The notes beneath the pieces are model-generated. The model ran no database searches. It saw only the letters and a list, made by a program, of their open reading frames with translations, and had not been told where the DNA came from. Position numbers and translations under genes: made by a program. This document shows positions 25,763 to 36,753 of a stretch of 64,000 bases of DNA, one piece after another. Position 1 is the stretch's first letter. The number at the start of each line of letters is the position of its first letter. The DNA comes from Pterobdella sp. o SKG-2022 (Eukaryota > Annelida > Clitellata > Hirudinida > Piscicolidae): contig OZ038322.1 of NCBI GenBank assembly GCA_964035795.1, positions 11,982,038-12,046,037 of the forward strand. Direction: 5' to 3'.

Positions 25763-28700
25763 ATGCATTTAATTAAAGCCATAATCTTCAGCTTTGTGGC
25801 TGCTGCCCTCATAACAGGTTTAAAAATTTAAATTTTTTGAAGAAAACATAAAAACTTATTTAAAAATTTTTTTGTAATTATATAAAATGTGTATCTATAA
25901 TCATATATATATATATATATATTGCTTTAAACTCATCATTGAACCTTCTTTTCTCGGTAATTTCGTTTTTACAGCTTCAAAAAATGATCGTGAAGAAATA
26001 TTTGTTTCCAACTGCCCAAAGAAATATCTTTCTCATAAGATCCACTTGAATATTGATAACAATGATCTGATATTAAAACAAGAACACCAAAAAATCAAAA
26101 GCGTCGATATACAAGAAAGAAGAAAACTGAAGAACTGGAGAAAACACAAAAGAGAAGTAACTGAAATGTATTTTTTAAAACAAAAATACGCGTATAAATA
26201 AGGAAAGCACGCTTCTACTGTTACATCCATATATCTCACTTTTTTAAAAACTGTTCTTATTTCGAGAAAACAGTTATACGAGTAAAATTTCAACGTTTTA
26301 TGTGTACGGTCGAAACTATTAATTATCATCAATGTTTACTCCTTGTATCTATTTTAACCAAATATTTTTATAATTTTTAAAAGTAACTTGTGAACAATCT
26401 CTAAAAAAATAATTTTGAATTGCCTGGATATGTTTAATTTACCAACTCCCGATATCTGACTGTTTTACCATTCACCAAGCTTTCAGTTATCAATTATGTT
26501 TTCTTCATAGGTTTTTGGTATCTTCAGTGACTCAAGATCTGATGCCTCGTTCACCATTGCTTATGACGCAAAAATCATAATGGTTAGTATATAAACTAAT
26601 AGATGGCTTCTTACGAAAAGCTTCGTGTTATTCAGTTAATGAAAGCGTTTGATTTTATTTATTATTATGGCTCAATAGATAAAAAAATTCTTTTAAAAAA
26701 CATTAAACGGGGTTTTTAGATTAATTTAATTTTCCAAGGTCAGAAAGTTTCAAATGTAATTTGAATATCTAGTTCACTTCAAGTGTTAATGTTTATTCTA
26801 TCAATTTTCAGTACGGAAGTTTCAAAAAGGGGCATTCGTATTTCTTAATCAGACCTTTTATTTTCAACTCTGTACAAGATGATTCCACTTTCCATTCATC
26901 AAATTATTTCAAAAACATATCTGTTTGTGGATTTATTCATGTATTGGTAAGAGAACTTCACAACACAGACAACTCAATGCTTTATGATGACGTGGTTGTT
27001 GACAGACTGGGATTGCAAAAAGGTTCGTTTATAGAAAAACTATAGACAGAAAAAGATAATTACAATCTATTTTAATCTTTGTATTGTTAACAAGGAGGCC
27101 CAAAAGAACAAGGTAATGGTAATGAGCGCCACTTCATACTGACCGAACAACAGTTCAAGTTACTAAACAGCTTAAGAACTCATTCGAAACAGCAAAAACT
27201 CATTATTGAACTATACGTCGTCATTGATTATTCCATCTATAAACAGTGAGCTATCCGCTATTTTTAATAATTTATAGATTTTCCAAGTTTTATTTTTAAC
27301 AATTTTTTCTTAAAAATTTTTCAAAATCAGTTTTCGATGTTTTTTTGTATTTTTAAGCATATTTTTTAAGTTCAATTTCCTTTAATCCTTTCACCCTTAT
27401 ATGAGAATAAATCATTTTTTGACTTCGGCAATAAGATAACACGCTATAAATCAAATTCTTCTCACGTTATAAAAACTAGTGATAGAACTAGATAAAAAAA
27501 ACTATCGCAAGCCTTTTGAACATTAAGTCAACAATTTTTTCAGTTGGCTGGATCTTTATAGGACTAATGATAGGGCCATAAGAGACCTGCGGTACTACTA
27601 TGCTCACATTGTCAATGGAGTGAGTCTTAACGTTTAATACCTCTAACGATACTATTCTGAATATTGAAGAAATAATTTTATTCAACTTAAATACCAACAA
27701 TTATGATATACATATTGAATAAATTTAAAAACGTTTGTTAAAAGACCTTAAGTTAAAATGAAAAGACGGAGGAAGAGCATAAACGATGTTTAATTTAGCG
27801 AAAAATTAGATACCTTTAAGCCATTATACATTTGGTTAGCTGATATAAAATTGTATATAGTACTTAAAGACACTAGTTTTTAACAGAAATAATCGAACTC
27901 ATAAGCACAATCTTATCAGATGAGCAACCGATACAAAGCGATGAATCTAGCAGACATAGAAGTCTCAGTATCTATAGCTGGGTATTATATTGCAACGGTT
28001 TGTTAATACTCTCCATATTTAATAAATAAATCTTTATTTATACATAGATATATTTATTATCGTCATCGCTTTAAGCACTCAACTTGAAAGTGTATTACCA
28101 AATGTATCGAAATGTATTCAGACAAAGAAAGATGCCCCTTTTACTACCTCTTCCAAAGTCGTCATAAACTCCACAATGATTGATGTCTACAAATCTTTAG
28201 ATTATTTCTTCGATTGGATAAAAGAAAAAATCCAAAAAGACCTTCCCAGTCTGCCCCGGTTTGATGCCGCAATGCTCTTCACCAGGTTAGATATAGGATT
28301 CCTAACTGATGTAAATGATAGAATGAAAACGCATGAAGCTTGTGTTTGTTTTTTAGTACGAAGCTTTGCAACTTCAATAAATCATGTCATGAAACTAAAA
28401 AGCTTCGCACTTTAACAAATAAACATTAATTTTTAGAAATTTTTACATCAAAAGTATGAGTATTATAAAACACATTTATTTAAAGCAAAAAGCTATGCTT
28501 TTCAATATTTTTAGCCTTATCATAAAACATTTGTGAAAAACATAATTGCGCGTTTTTCGTCTAGTGTCGTTTAAAGCTCTAGTTAAGGCAAGAAACTTTT
28601 TTAAAGAAATTAAAAAAATTATATCTTGGGATACAAAAAGTGTTTTGTTACGCGAATTTCAAAAAAGCATGCGGATTTTCTCAAAGTTATCATATAGCTA

Positions 28701-31700
28701 AGAAGCAATTGATTAATGCTTCCATATGATATCGAAAAGCTTACTAAATGTTATCCAAAACATAAATAAAATTTCAACTTTCAAGGCAAACACTAGGCGT
28801 CATCAACAACTCAACGAACAAGGTTCGAACCATAAGTGGATTAGCAGATATAGGGGCGTTATGTCAAGTGAATTCTGTATCAATTGTTAAAGACTTGGGT
28901 TTGCATGGGGCTATGGACACCGCAACACATGAACTAGCCCATAAGTTTGTTATCATGTACTAATATCTTAAAAATATTAATCTATGAATATTGCATAAAG
29001 TTTAGAAATTTGTTTCCTTTATTGGTATTTTATTTAGCGTTAAGATTAAATGCGCTTAAAGCAAGTTTTTCCAGCTATCACGATAAACTATTTGCAATTA
29101 ATCCGTTAATTGAAAGGAATATTTCAAGGCTGAGAGAATGATTTATACTCGAATCTTTATTACACTAATCGCTAAAAACATAAATATTTCAGTTAGAACT
29201 CAGTGAATGAAAAATAGATAAAATATATCGAAAAATAGTATATTCATTTTGTTATTCAAACTTGAAAGTCTAGGAGCGAATCACGACGGAGATAGAAACG
29301 AATGTTACTCCAGTAGTCAGCATATCATGGCTTTAGCTCCCAACAAGGTTACAGACGACATGTACAACAACACACTCACTTTCTCTAACTGCTCCAAAGA
29401 AGAATTTCTCAAATATATTGCAAAGCTTGACAAGTAATTGAGTTGTTTTTAACGCTAATTTTTGAATTTTTTCTATAATAATAAGTTTTGAGTTGAAACT
29501 CTAAATAATAATAACGTTTTAGAGAAGAACATAATTGTATGCTGGATGGATGGGAAAGCGGCGAAAAGACTAACATCACCTCTCTCTTGCAGTCATATGC
29601 AGGAGCAAACTATTCACTTGACCAACAATGCCAAATCATTTTTGGAAAAAACTCATTTTTTTGTGGTGTAAGTAATTTTCTTAGCGTCAATACATAAAAT
29701 GATGAAAGAAGTACACTGAATTTGAAGCAAACATTCCTTAGGGCGGAGGACTCATAATAAAAGACTTGTGTAAAGAAATGTTCTGTTTCAGACCTACTTC
29801 CAACAGTTGTAAGACAGATGTTCAACTGAAGGCTGCAGATGGCACCTCATGTGGAAACAAGGAGTGGTGTCAGAAAGGGCACTGCACTTTAAATGAAGGA
29901 GCTCCAGAGTTTGACGGTGAAACACGTTTTGTTGATGGTTGAATGCCTCAATTTATGCAAATATGAATGAAAAAGTTTTTTACGTTATTTTTTATCACAT
30001 CTTTGTAGATGTTTGTCCTTTTGGAGACTTCAAAGATAAAATTCCCATATACGGTTCAGTTCCAATAAGCTGCAGTCAGTTGAGACAGAAAAGACAGGGT
30101 TTGTGTTATAACAAGTTCTACAAAGACTTGTGCTGTAAAACATGTGCAAAGCTGGACACTAAAGTGAAAGGTTGACCGCACGAAAACTTTTATTTTAGTA
30201 AGTATTTATAACAAAATAATCTCAGGATGTGAATACGGCGATCGAGATGCAGCCAGGTGCTCCAAAATATCACCATCGCTCTGCTACAGTGATGTCATGA
30301 AGGAAGAGTGCTGCCAGAGTTGCAAAGAAAAGATTAATAAAAGTTTACCAGAAAACTGCGAGTTTGTTCTCCGTTACTTTTTTCGTTATTTTTAGATGAA
30401 GTCCCATTTTTATCATGTCTGAACAGTTGATATTTTGAAATTTTTGAAATTTTTTCTTAATTTAGAACTTGAATGAACTAAAATAGAAAACGCACTAACT
30501 TTCAAATTTTCAATTGTTATTAACGAAGCTGTTAGTTATTGTCATTTGATTATATCCTCCTAATATCGAGAAGTTTTCTTAATAAAATAATTCAAAATAC
30601 TACAATTGTTGGGTCGTTATATTACAATTATAAATTTGAATTTTCTCTTTTATCATTACAGATACGGAGACAGAGCCGACTGGTGTACAGACAAAAAGGT
30701 TTTTCAGCCGCTCAACTGCTACTATGAAACTGACAGGCATATTTGTTGCAAAACATGCAATAAACTTAAAAAAGATTTTGAAGGTTAGATTCAAACAGGT
30801 TTTTTAAAATTTCATAATATTTTTTAAAATAGCTGAAATTAAAATGATTTGAATTCCAATAGGATGTGAGTTTGGAGATAAAGGACTGAAATGCAAAAAG
30901 GACCAATGTGCAGACCCAAATTTCTGGGCCTACTGTTGTGAAACGTGCGCTGAAGCTATAAAGACACACCGGCTTTCAAATTCTTTTCCGACAACAAGCA
31001 CTCAATCAATTAAAACACTTATCAGCACTTATACCGATAAGGAAGTGAGATCAACGGTTATAACGTTTTTGGTTTAGTGAATGATTTATTATTTGTTTTT
31101 TTCAGACATCAAAATGCGCCAAAGATAAAGCTACATGGTGTTCAACTTTAAAAGCTCTTCAATGCTACAACTCTCATGAAACCTGCTGCAAAAAATGCCG
31201 AGAATTTTATCAGCCAGAAAAAATAGGTATTTTAAATATTCGCTAAAATGATAACCATAAATTTTAAGTTTCGATATAGAAATATAGATAAACTCAAAAT
31301 TGTTGAAGTATTGAATCTCTCAAAGGTTGTGAGTATGGTGACAGGTCTTATGAATGTAATGCTAACGAGTGTATAGGAGAAAACTACATCCAAAGTTGTT
31401 GTGATACGTGTTCTGCAGTTTTTATTCCAAAACCTACAACTTCAACTACTCACCCTACTACAATAACTTATCGCACTACGATTGCGACAACAACATTATC
31501 AACCAAATTACCTACCTCACGAAACTTAGTTCAAAATAACAAAAGCTACAATTCTATTAGTGAAATAAAAATCAATGAAACAAGTTCAAAACCTTTGTTA
31601 AAACCTTCAGTTGAAAATTTATCATTCACAAAATCTTCACAAACCTCAATGACTTCAATAACAACAACCTTTTTGCCCACCACCACAACCACATGGGTCT

Positions 31701-34602
31701 ATTCCATTGAATGTAGTAAAGGTGATCGAGCTAGTTGGTGCAGAAACATCAAAGCATCCCAGTGCTACAAATCACAAACAACTTGTTGCAAATCGTGTGA
31801 AAAGTTCTACAATCCATCCATATATGGTTTGAAAATTTATTTTATAATATAGCTGGAAAAACAAATCTTATAAATTAAAAGATATAATAAACAAAACTTA
31901 TTAATAGATATGATCAAATAATATAGATTTAAAAAACGTAAAGCTTGTTGTAATATTGAATTATCTGATATAATGAACTTATGAAATGTAAGAGGTGCTT
32001 AAACAGGCTGTGAGTACGGAGACAAGGCAACGTGGTGCGAGAAACACGTGGCGAAAAGTCCGAGGGATTGTAGAAGGCCTTCTTCGTCCGTTGGTTCTGT
32101 CTGTTGCCAATCTTGTTCTGAAAGCAAATTAGGTGGTCTACTTATGTTGGAAACATTCAGTTGTCAAATAAGTTTTGAATTTTTTCTTCTATTTTCTTGA
32201 ATGCAAAAAAGTTCTTTATAATTATTAACTAAAGTATTGTTTTGTTATTTGATTTTGCCGATTTCAGATGATTAGCTTAATATATTTATCAAAAAGTTTA
32301 TCTTTAATGACTTGATTTGGAGCTCAATGAATTGGGTCAATATATTGAGTTTTGGTATAAAAAGTTATAGCGTGGTATTGAAAAATATGTATTTACTGAA
32401 ACAAATGTGTATGCTAGAAGAGAAACTTAACCATAGTCGTATTCAAATTGTTTCATTAAAAAAGTTTCTTGATACCACCGGGATATCATTATCAGGCTTC
32501 AAAAACAAATCCATATGAATTCTTCACAGTTACTTATGTTAACGTTATCTTTGTCGTTTCCTAACAAAGCCATTGTTGGTGCAAGGCTATATTTTTCTTT
32601 TTTTTTCCATTTCTTTCTTTTCTTTTTTTATATTTTTTTTTATTAATTTTTAAGATTTTTCGATTCTTTTTTCACTACTATTTATATTTTCCATGCTTAT
32701 TTTTCATCTTTTTTCCATCACTAACACAACTACGCGCTTCTTTCCATCTTTTTATAATTGTGTACAATTAGAACTATAAATAACAATAATATTGTCTATA
32801 ACATGCATACTTGAACGAATAATACGTTGTATAGTTTCGATGAAAGATATTCTTAGTGAAAATGGATTTTAGCATAATGTAATGCGGTATTTATAAAGCG
32901 CTTTTCTTTATAGAACAAAGCCCTTGCTACAAATTTAATGTAGCGAAAACACTCTGTGGTACAGGTGCTAATTGTCGACCCACGCGGGATCGAACCCGGT
33001 AACTTTTAAATAATTAGTCTAATGCTCAACCATTGAGCTATAGGGGCCGACTTATAACTTAGTTTTAACTGAGTTATGCTAAAAATTTAATATTGAATAT
33101 AATTTCTAAAAATCACTTTTTTTTTCGAATATGTATTGAATCATCCAAGAATGAAAAAGTTCCATACTTTGGATAATATCGAATAAAAAATGAATTCCAA
33201 TGTTATATTTCATTTCACTTTTAATAAACAGAAAGGATTTGCAGGTATTTGATTTATAGAATAAACATTTTTTTCACTTCATTTTGCTCATGGAATCTAA
33301 TGATGTTTTTATTTAATACTTTTTAGACTAAACTTTAAAAAAAACTAATAATGAAACTCTGTTATAAAAATAAAAGCAAAATAAAATTTTTCTAAAAATT
33401 TTTTACATTTTTCCCCTCCATAACTTTGCAAGTTGGAACTAATATAAGATAATTATAATTGTACGCCATTTTTATAAGTCGCACATGGTAGAAGCTTGAT
33501 GCACCAAACTTCATATATCAAACACAACACAATCGTTCAAGTTATTTATCCGTTTTTAAGTAGTTCAGAAGTTTCTAAACAGCCAATCTAAATGTCTAAT
33601 GTTAATTGTTGCAGCAATCGAAGAGATGGAAGAGACGAGGGACAACAGGGGGGTGGAATGGTTGTGCAAGGCTGGAGACCAGGCTTCATATTGCTCCTCC
33701 ATCACCCAGGCTCACTCTTGCTACTCTTACCAGCGTATCTGTTGTGCCTCGTGCACCAGGTTTCTAGACCACACTATCCCAGGTTGATGCAGTGATATTT
33801 TGGTTAAAAATTTTTCATAATTTTTCATGATTCAATCCATTTTTTTTTACAAAGTATGAAGAATTTTATTTTGAAAATAAGTTTAGCCTTATTTTGAACA
33901 AATGTATGAATTCTCAATTGATGTTCCTAAAGTTTAAGTTTAGTCTTGCAAAAATCAAATAAAATTTACGATGAGTGAAACCTGATCATAATTCATCAGC
34001 CAAAATTTATTTTTATTTCTCAGAGTTAAATAATGTATCGTATAAATTCAAAAAACTATAGACTGCCCTTTTGGAGACAAAGTGACTTGGTGCTCACGCT
34101 ACAGAAACGATGAGAGAACATGCAGAAGAAACGATATTTCTTCTCAATGTTGCAAAACTTGCGCTCCCTACGTTTACAATGGAAAAAGTAAATACTTCAT
34201 TTTTAAATTCAAAGTAACTATATAAATGCGTGTATTTTCTAAATAACTATAATTTACCCCCATTGATTGCTTAATCACAAATATTTTTTCAAGTACCGAG
34301 AAGTGGAAAGTGTCGAGATCAGGCATCGTGGTGCAACGGTATGAAAGCAAGCCAGTGCTACCACAAGACTGCCCAAACAACCTGCTGTGCTACATGCCAC
34401 CACTTTGCTGACGGCAATGATGAAGGTCGAGTAGTTTTATGCTATCAAATTGGTATCATGTTGAAATTCACATGTTCATTGTATAAAGCTTATGCTTTTT
34501 ACAGACTGTCGCTACGGAGATAAAGTGAGTTGGTGCGAGCCTCAATTCTGTAAAACCAATGCTAAAGAATGTTGTAGAACATGTGCGCAGAAAAAAAAAT
34601 AG
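25763..34602 (+). CDS. Secreted ADAMTS-like metalloprotease with 12 Cys modules
   Basis: Zinc endopeptidase of the reprolysin/ADAM(TS) group, 23 exons, 1205 aa. Exons: 25763-25817, 25975-26156, 26511-26582, 26812-27022, 27095-27245, 27544-27619, 27920-28001, 28048-28285, 28786-28944, 29269-29433, 29523-29667, 29742-29937, 30009-30170, 30226-30361, 30662-30783, 30863-31056, 31106-31226, 31326-31826, 32007-32132, 33615-33782, 34062-34187, 34294-34425, 34505-34602. Domains: signal peptide 1-18; prodomain to ~205; catalytic domain ~209-463 with HELAHNLGANHD (ligands H404, H408, H414; base E405) and Met-turn M429; disintegrin-like/cysteine-rich ~464-577; then twelve modules of pattern C-x2-GD...C...C...CC-x2-C, resembling PLAC. 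A Thr/Ser-rich linker of ~100 residues lies between modules 6 and 7. There is no thrombospondin repeat, no membrane anchor and no clear RxxR site just before the catalytic domain. The junction between exons 7 and 8 is the least certain. Confidence 0.88.
25903..25922. repeat. AT dinucleotide microsatellite
   Basis: About ten tandem AT units in intron 1 of the protease gene. Confidence 0.8.
26608..26634. repeat. Solo arm of fold-back element
   Basis: cttacgaaaagcttcgtg matches the right arm of the hairpin at 939-1072. It lies in protease intron 3, about 25 bp after the donor. Confidence 0.5.
29938..34602 (+). repeat. Twelve exon-encoded PLAC-like cysteine modules
   Basis: Internal protein repeat of the protease. 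Modules start at about 30009, 30226, 30355, 30863, 31106, 31326, 31710, 32007, 33660, 34062, 34305 and 34505. Each has six cysteines ending CC-x2-C. Most begin and end at phase-1 introns and take one exon each; exon 18 holds two modules split by the Thr-rich linker. From module 4 on, two subtypes tend to alternate: one with a CEYGD/CEFGD/CPFGD/CRYGD opening, one with a D-x-A-x-[WY]-C...[QS]CY core. Confidence 0.85.
32876..33051 (-). mobile_element. tRNA-derived SINE (copy 1)
   Basis: On the minus strand, a tRNA-like head of about 75 nt with A-box-like TAGCTCAATGGTTGAGCA and B-box GGTTCGATCCC, followed by a tRNA-unrelated body ending GCGCTTTATAAATACCGCATTACATT. A second copy at 35914-36070 shares the head and tail, so this is a SINE and not a lone tRNA gene. 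It sits antisense in the long intron 19 of the protease gene. The anticodon arm is damaged (ATTTAAAAG for GTCTAAAG). Confidence 0.85.
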
Positions 34603-34796
34603 GGTATAAAACGATGTAGAATTTTTTAAAGGATACTCATTCAAACAATTAACGAGTTGTAAAGGTATTTCCAGAGATTTCAACAAAACCAATAACTTTT
34701 TAAGCTTTTTAATATGGCATTATCATAACTTAATTATGTTGATCAGAACTTATTTAACGAAATGTTGTAACGTTTCCTATAAACTTTGGGTTACAA

Positions 34797-34802
34797 AATA
34801 AA
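34797..34802 (+). terminator. Candidate poly(A) signal of protease gene
   Basis: AATAAA about 195 nt downstream of the protease stop codon, followed by a T/G-rich stretch. Positional support only. Confidence 0.4.
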
Positions 34803-36753
34803 AGCCCGTCTATATTTCCCATTTTATTCGCCTTTGAAGCTTTTCATCTTTTCTAGAATATTCTGTACAAAACACTTGCTTAGGGAAGAAACTGCTAAAT
34901 TATTTGCTGGAAATGAAAAAAATTAATTCGTGCTATGAGGTTCTTAATTATTTACCAAACCTTTGCAATTGATTATGAAAAATTTTTGGATAAATGAAAA
35001 ATAATATTTTGAATACTCAAAAAAAAACGGAAAAAATTTTGTGCTTGAATTTAAAATTCTATAGATAAAATAAGTTTAGAAATTGAGTAAAAATTTTTTA
35101 TGTTTCTAAATGTTTCTTAGTTAAGCTATGGGATGCAAATGCTGCTAATTACCACGCTCTTAGTAAGAAAAGCAATTAAAAACCTTCACAGAAGGAATTC
35201 TTATGATTTTTTAAAATTATTGTTTTTTTTTAATTTTTTATTATTTCCCAAGTCAAAAGGTGATTTTTATTTTTTTTTCTTCAAAGAGATCAAAGATTCA
35301 AAATTTAAAGTCAATGCTTGTATACAATTTTGATCATTTGTTTCAAATTTTATTTTCAAACCAGCACTTTAAAAAACAAGCGGAGCTCTATGCTATTATG
35401 CAACTCACGGTCATTTTGTCACGTTGCCTGCAAATCAAAATATTACTAAATCCTCGATTCACTCTTAAACAAAAGCCAATATTATTGCAACCCACTAATG
35501 AGAAACTATTATTCGGTCAAAATTAAGATTCGGTCAACGTTCATATCCGGTGTACGTTAATATTCAGTTCATATTCGAACGTATTCTGGTAAAAGTAAAA
35601 TCGGCATCGTTAATGTTAAAGTCTAAAAGTTTTGAAATATATCTATGAAATGATACAAGCTTCGAAGAGACTGACATAAGAGAACACTTAGAATGCTGGT
35701 AGAAAATTTTAAGGCGTTGTACGATCCTTACTAGAATGCCTACAGGAGATTCAAAGTTTCCTTGATGACATTGAATTTTGTTCATTATGCTGCACTAGCT
35801 TATTGGTTCATTTTTATATAAAGGTTTATTTAGTTAAGCAATCAAGACTTCTATTTGAGCACACTAATTGCAAATTAACTTTGCTGGCTAATACAGCCTC
35901 CACCTCAAACACATCGGCCCCTATAGCTCAATGGTTGAGCATTAGACTAATTGTCTAAAGTTACCGGGTTCGATCCCGCGTGGGCCGACAATTAGCATCT
36001 GTTCCACAGTGTGTTTTCGCTACATTAAATTTGTAGCAAGCGCTTTATAAATACCGCATTACATTACATTAAATATGTTTAAATAATTTCCTTTATAAAT
36101 TCACTAGAGTTCAATATCAACACATGAGCCCGAGCTAGGAAAATTTCGGTAACATCTAACTTTCAAAAAAATGGATAAAAACTAGCTGATTGATAAGCAA
36201 TACAAGATTATAAATTTGAATTAAGGTCTATAAACAAAAATATCATTTGAATTCAAACCACCATCTATTAAATTTTTGCTAGACCTAACTTTTCATCCTA
36301 TAGAAATTTTAAAACTTTGAATATATTACCGGTCAACATATTTCAAACTCAATCCTCATCGATTTAAACAAACTAAAGCTTAGTTTATGAAATTTCAAAA
36401 TAAGTAAACAACGTGAGATGATGACATTATTTTTATTTATTTGCAATTTGTTGTTTTTCTGTCGGGCATAGAGATTTTTCTTGTCTTTTCATCAATAAAA
36501 TTAAGTCAAAAATATTAATCTTACAAATATGAACTCATCAAAAATGCAAATTGTTTTTTAATTGCTTATTGATTTAGGTTTAAAAATACTATTTCGTATT
36601 GAATAAAAAAAATAAAACATACTTTTAAACTTTTGTCAATTTTAGGAATTATATTTTAATCGAATCCCATTACATTAACTAGGTCAAACAATAGCCAATA
36701 GCAGTTGTATAAAATTTTGGTGGTTTTTGGGCAATTTGTGTCATTTAGGGGTC
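34803..36753. other. Intergenic, contains a SINE
   Basis: Between the protease and GBE1. Only the SINE at 35914-36070 is recognisable; the remaining short frames look like chance. Confidence 0.5.
35914..36070 (+). mobile_element. tRNA-derived SINE (copy 2)
   Basis: Same family as 32876-33051, opposite orientation. The 7-bp acceptor stem is intact (TCGGCCC pairing with GGGCCGA), the anticodon stem TTAGA/TCTAA encloses loop CTAATTG (AAT, an isoleucine-type anticodon), and the B-box is GGTTCGATCCC. The body ends GCGCTTTATAAATACCGC with an ATTAC-type short tandem tail. Better preserved than copy 1. The GCGCT-TATAAA-like tail resembles the 3' end of the LINE at 9.7-11.6 kb, which suggests that a related LINE supplies its reverse transcriptase (inference). 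Confidence 0.88.

Noticed and set aside
32985..33051. Genuine tRNA gene
   Set aside because: The tRNA-like part is followed by a body and tail shared with a second copy at 35.9 kb, and its anticodon arm is damaged; a SINE explains it better.
35133..35785. Several 60-90 residue frames downstream of the protease
   Set aside because: Low-complexity Phe/Lys/Leu composition, no splice partners and no recognised motif.
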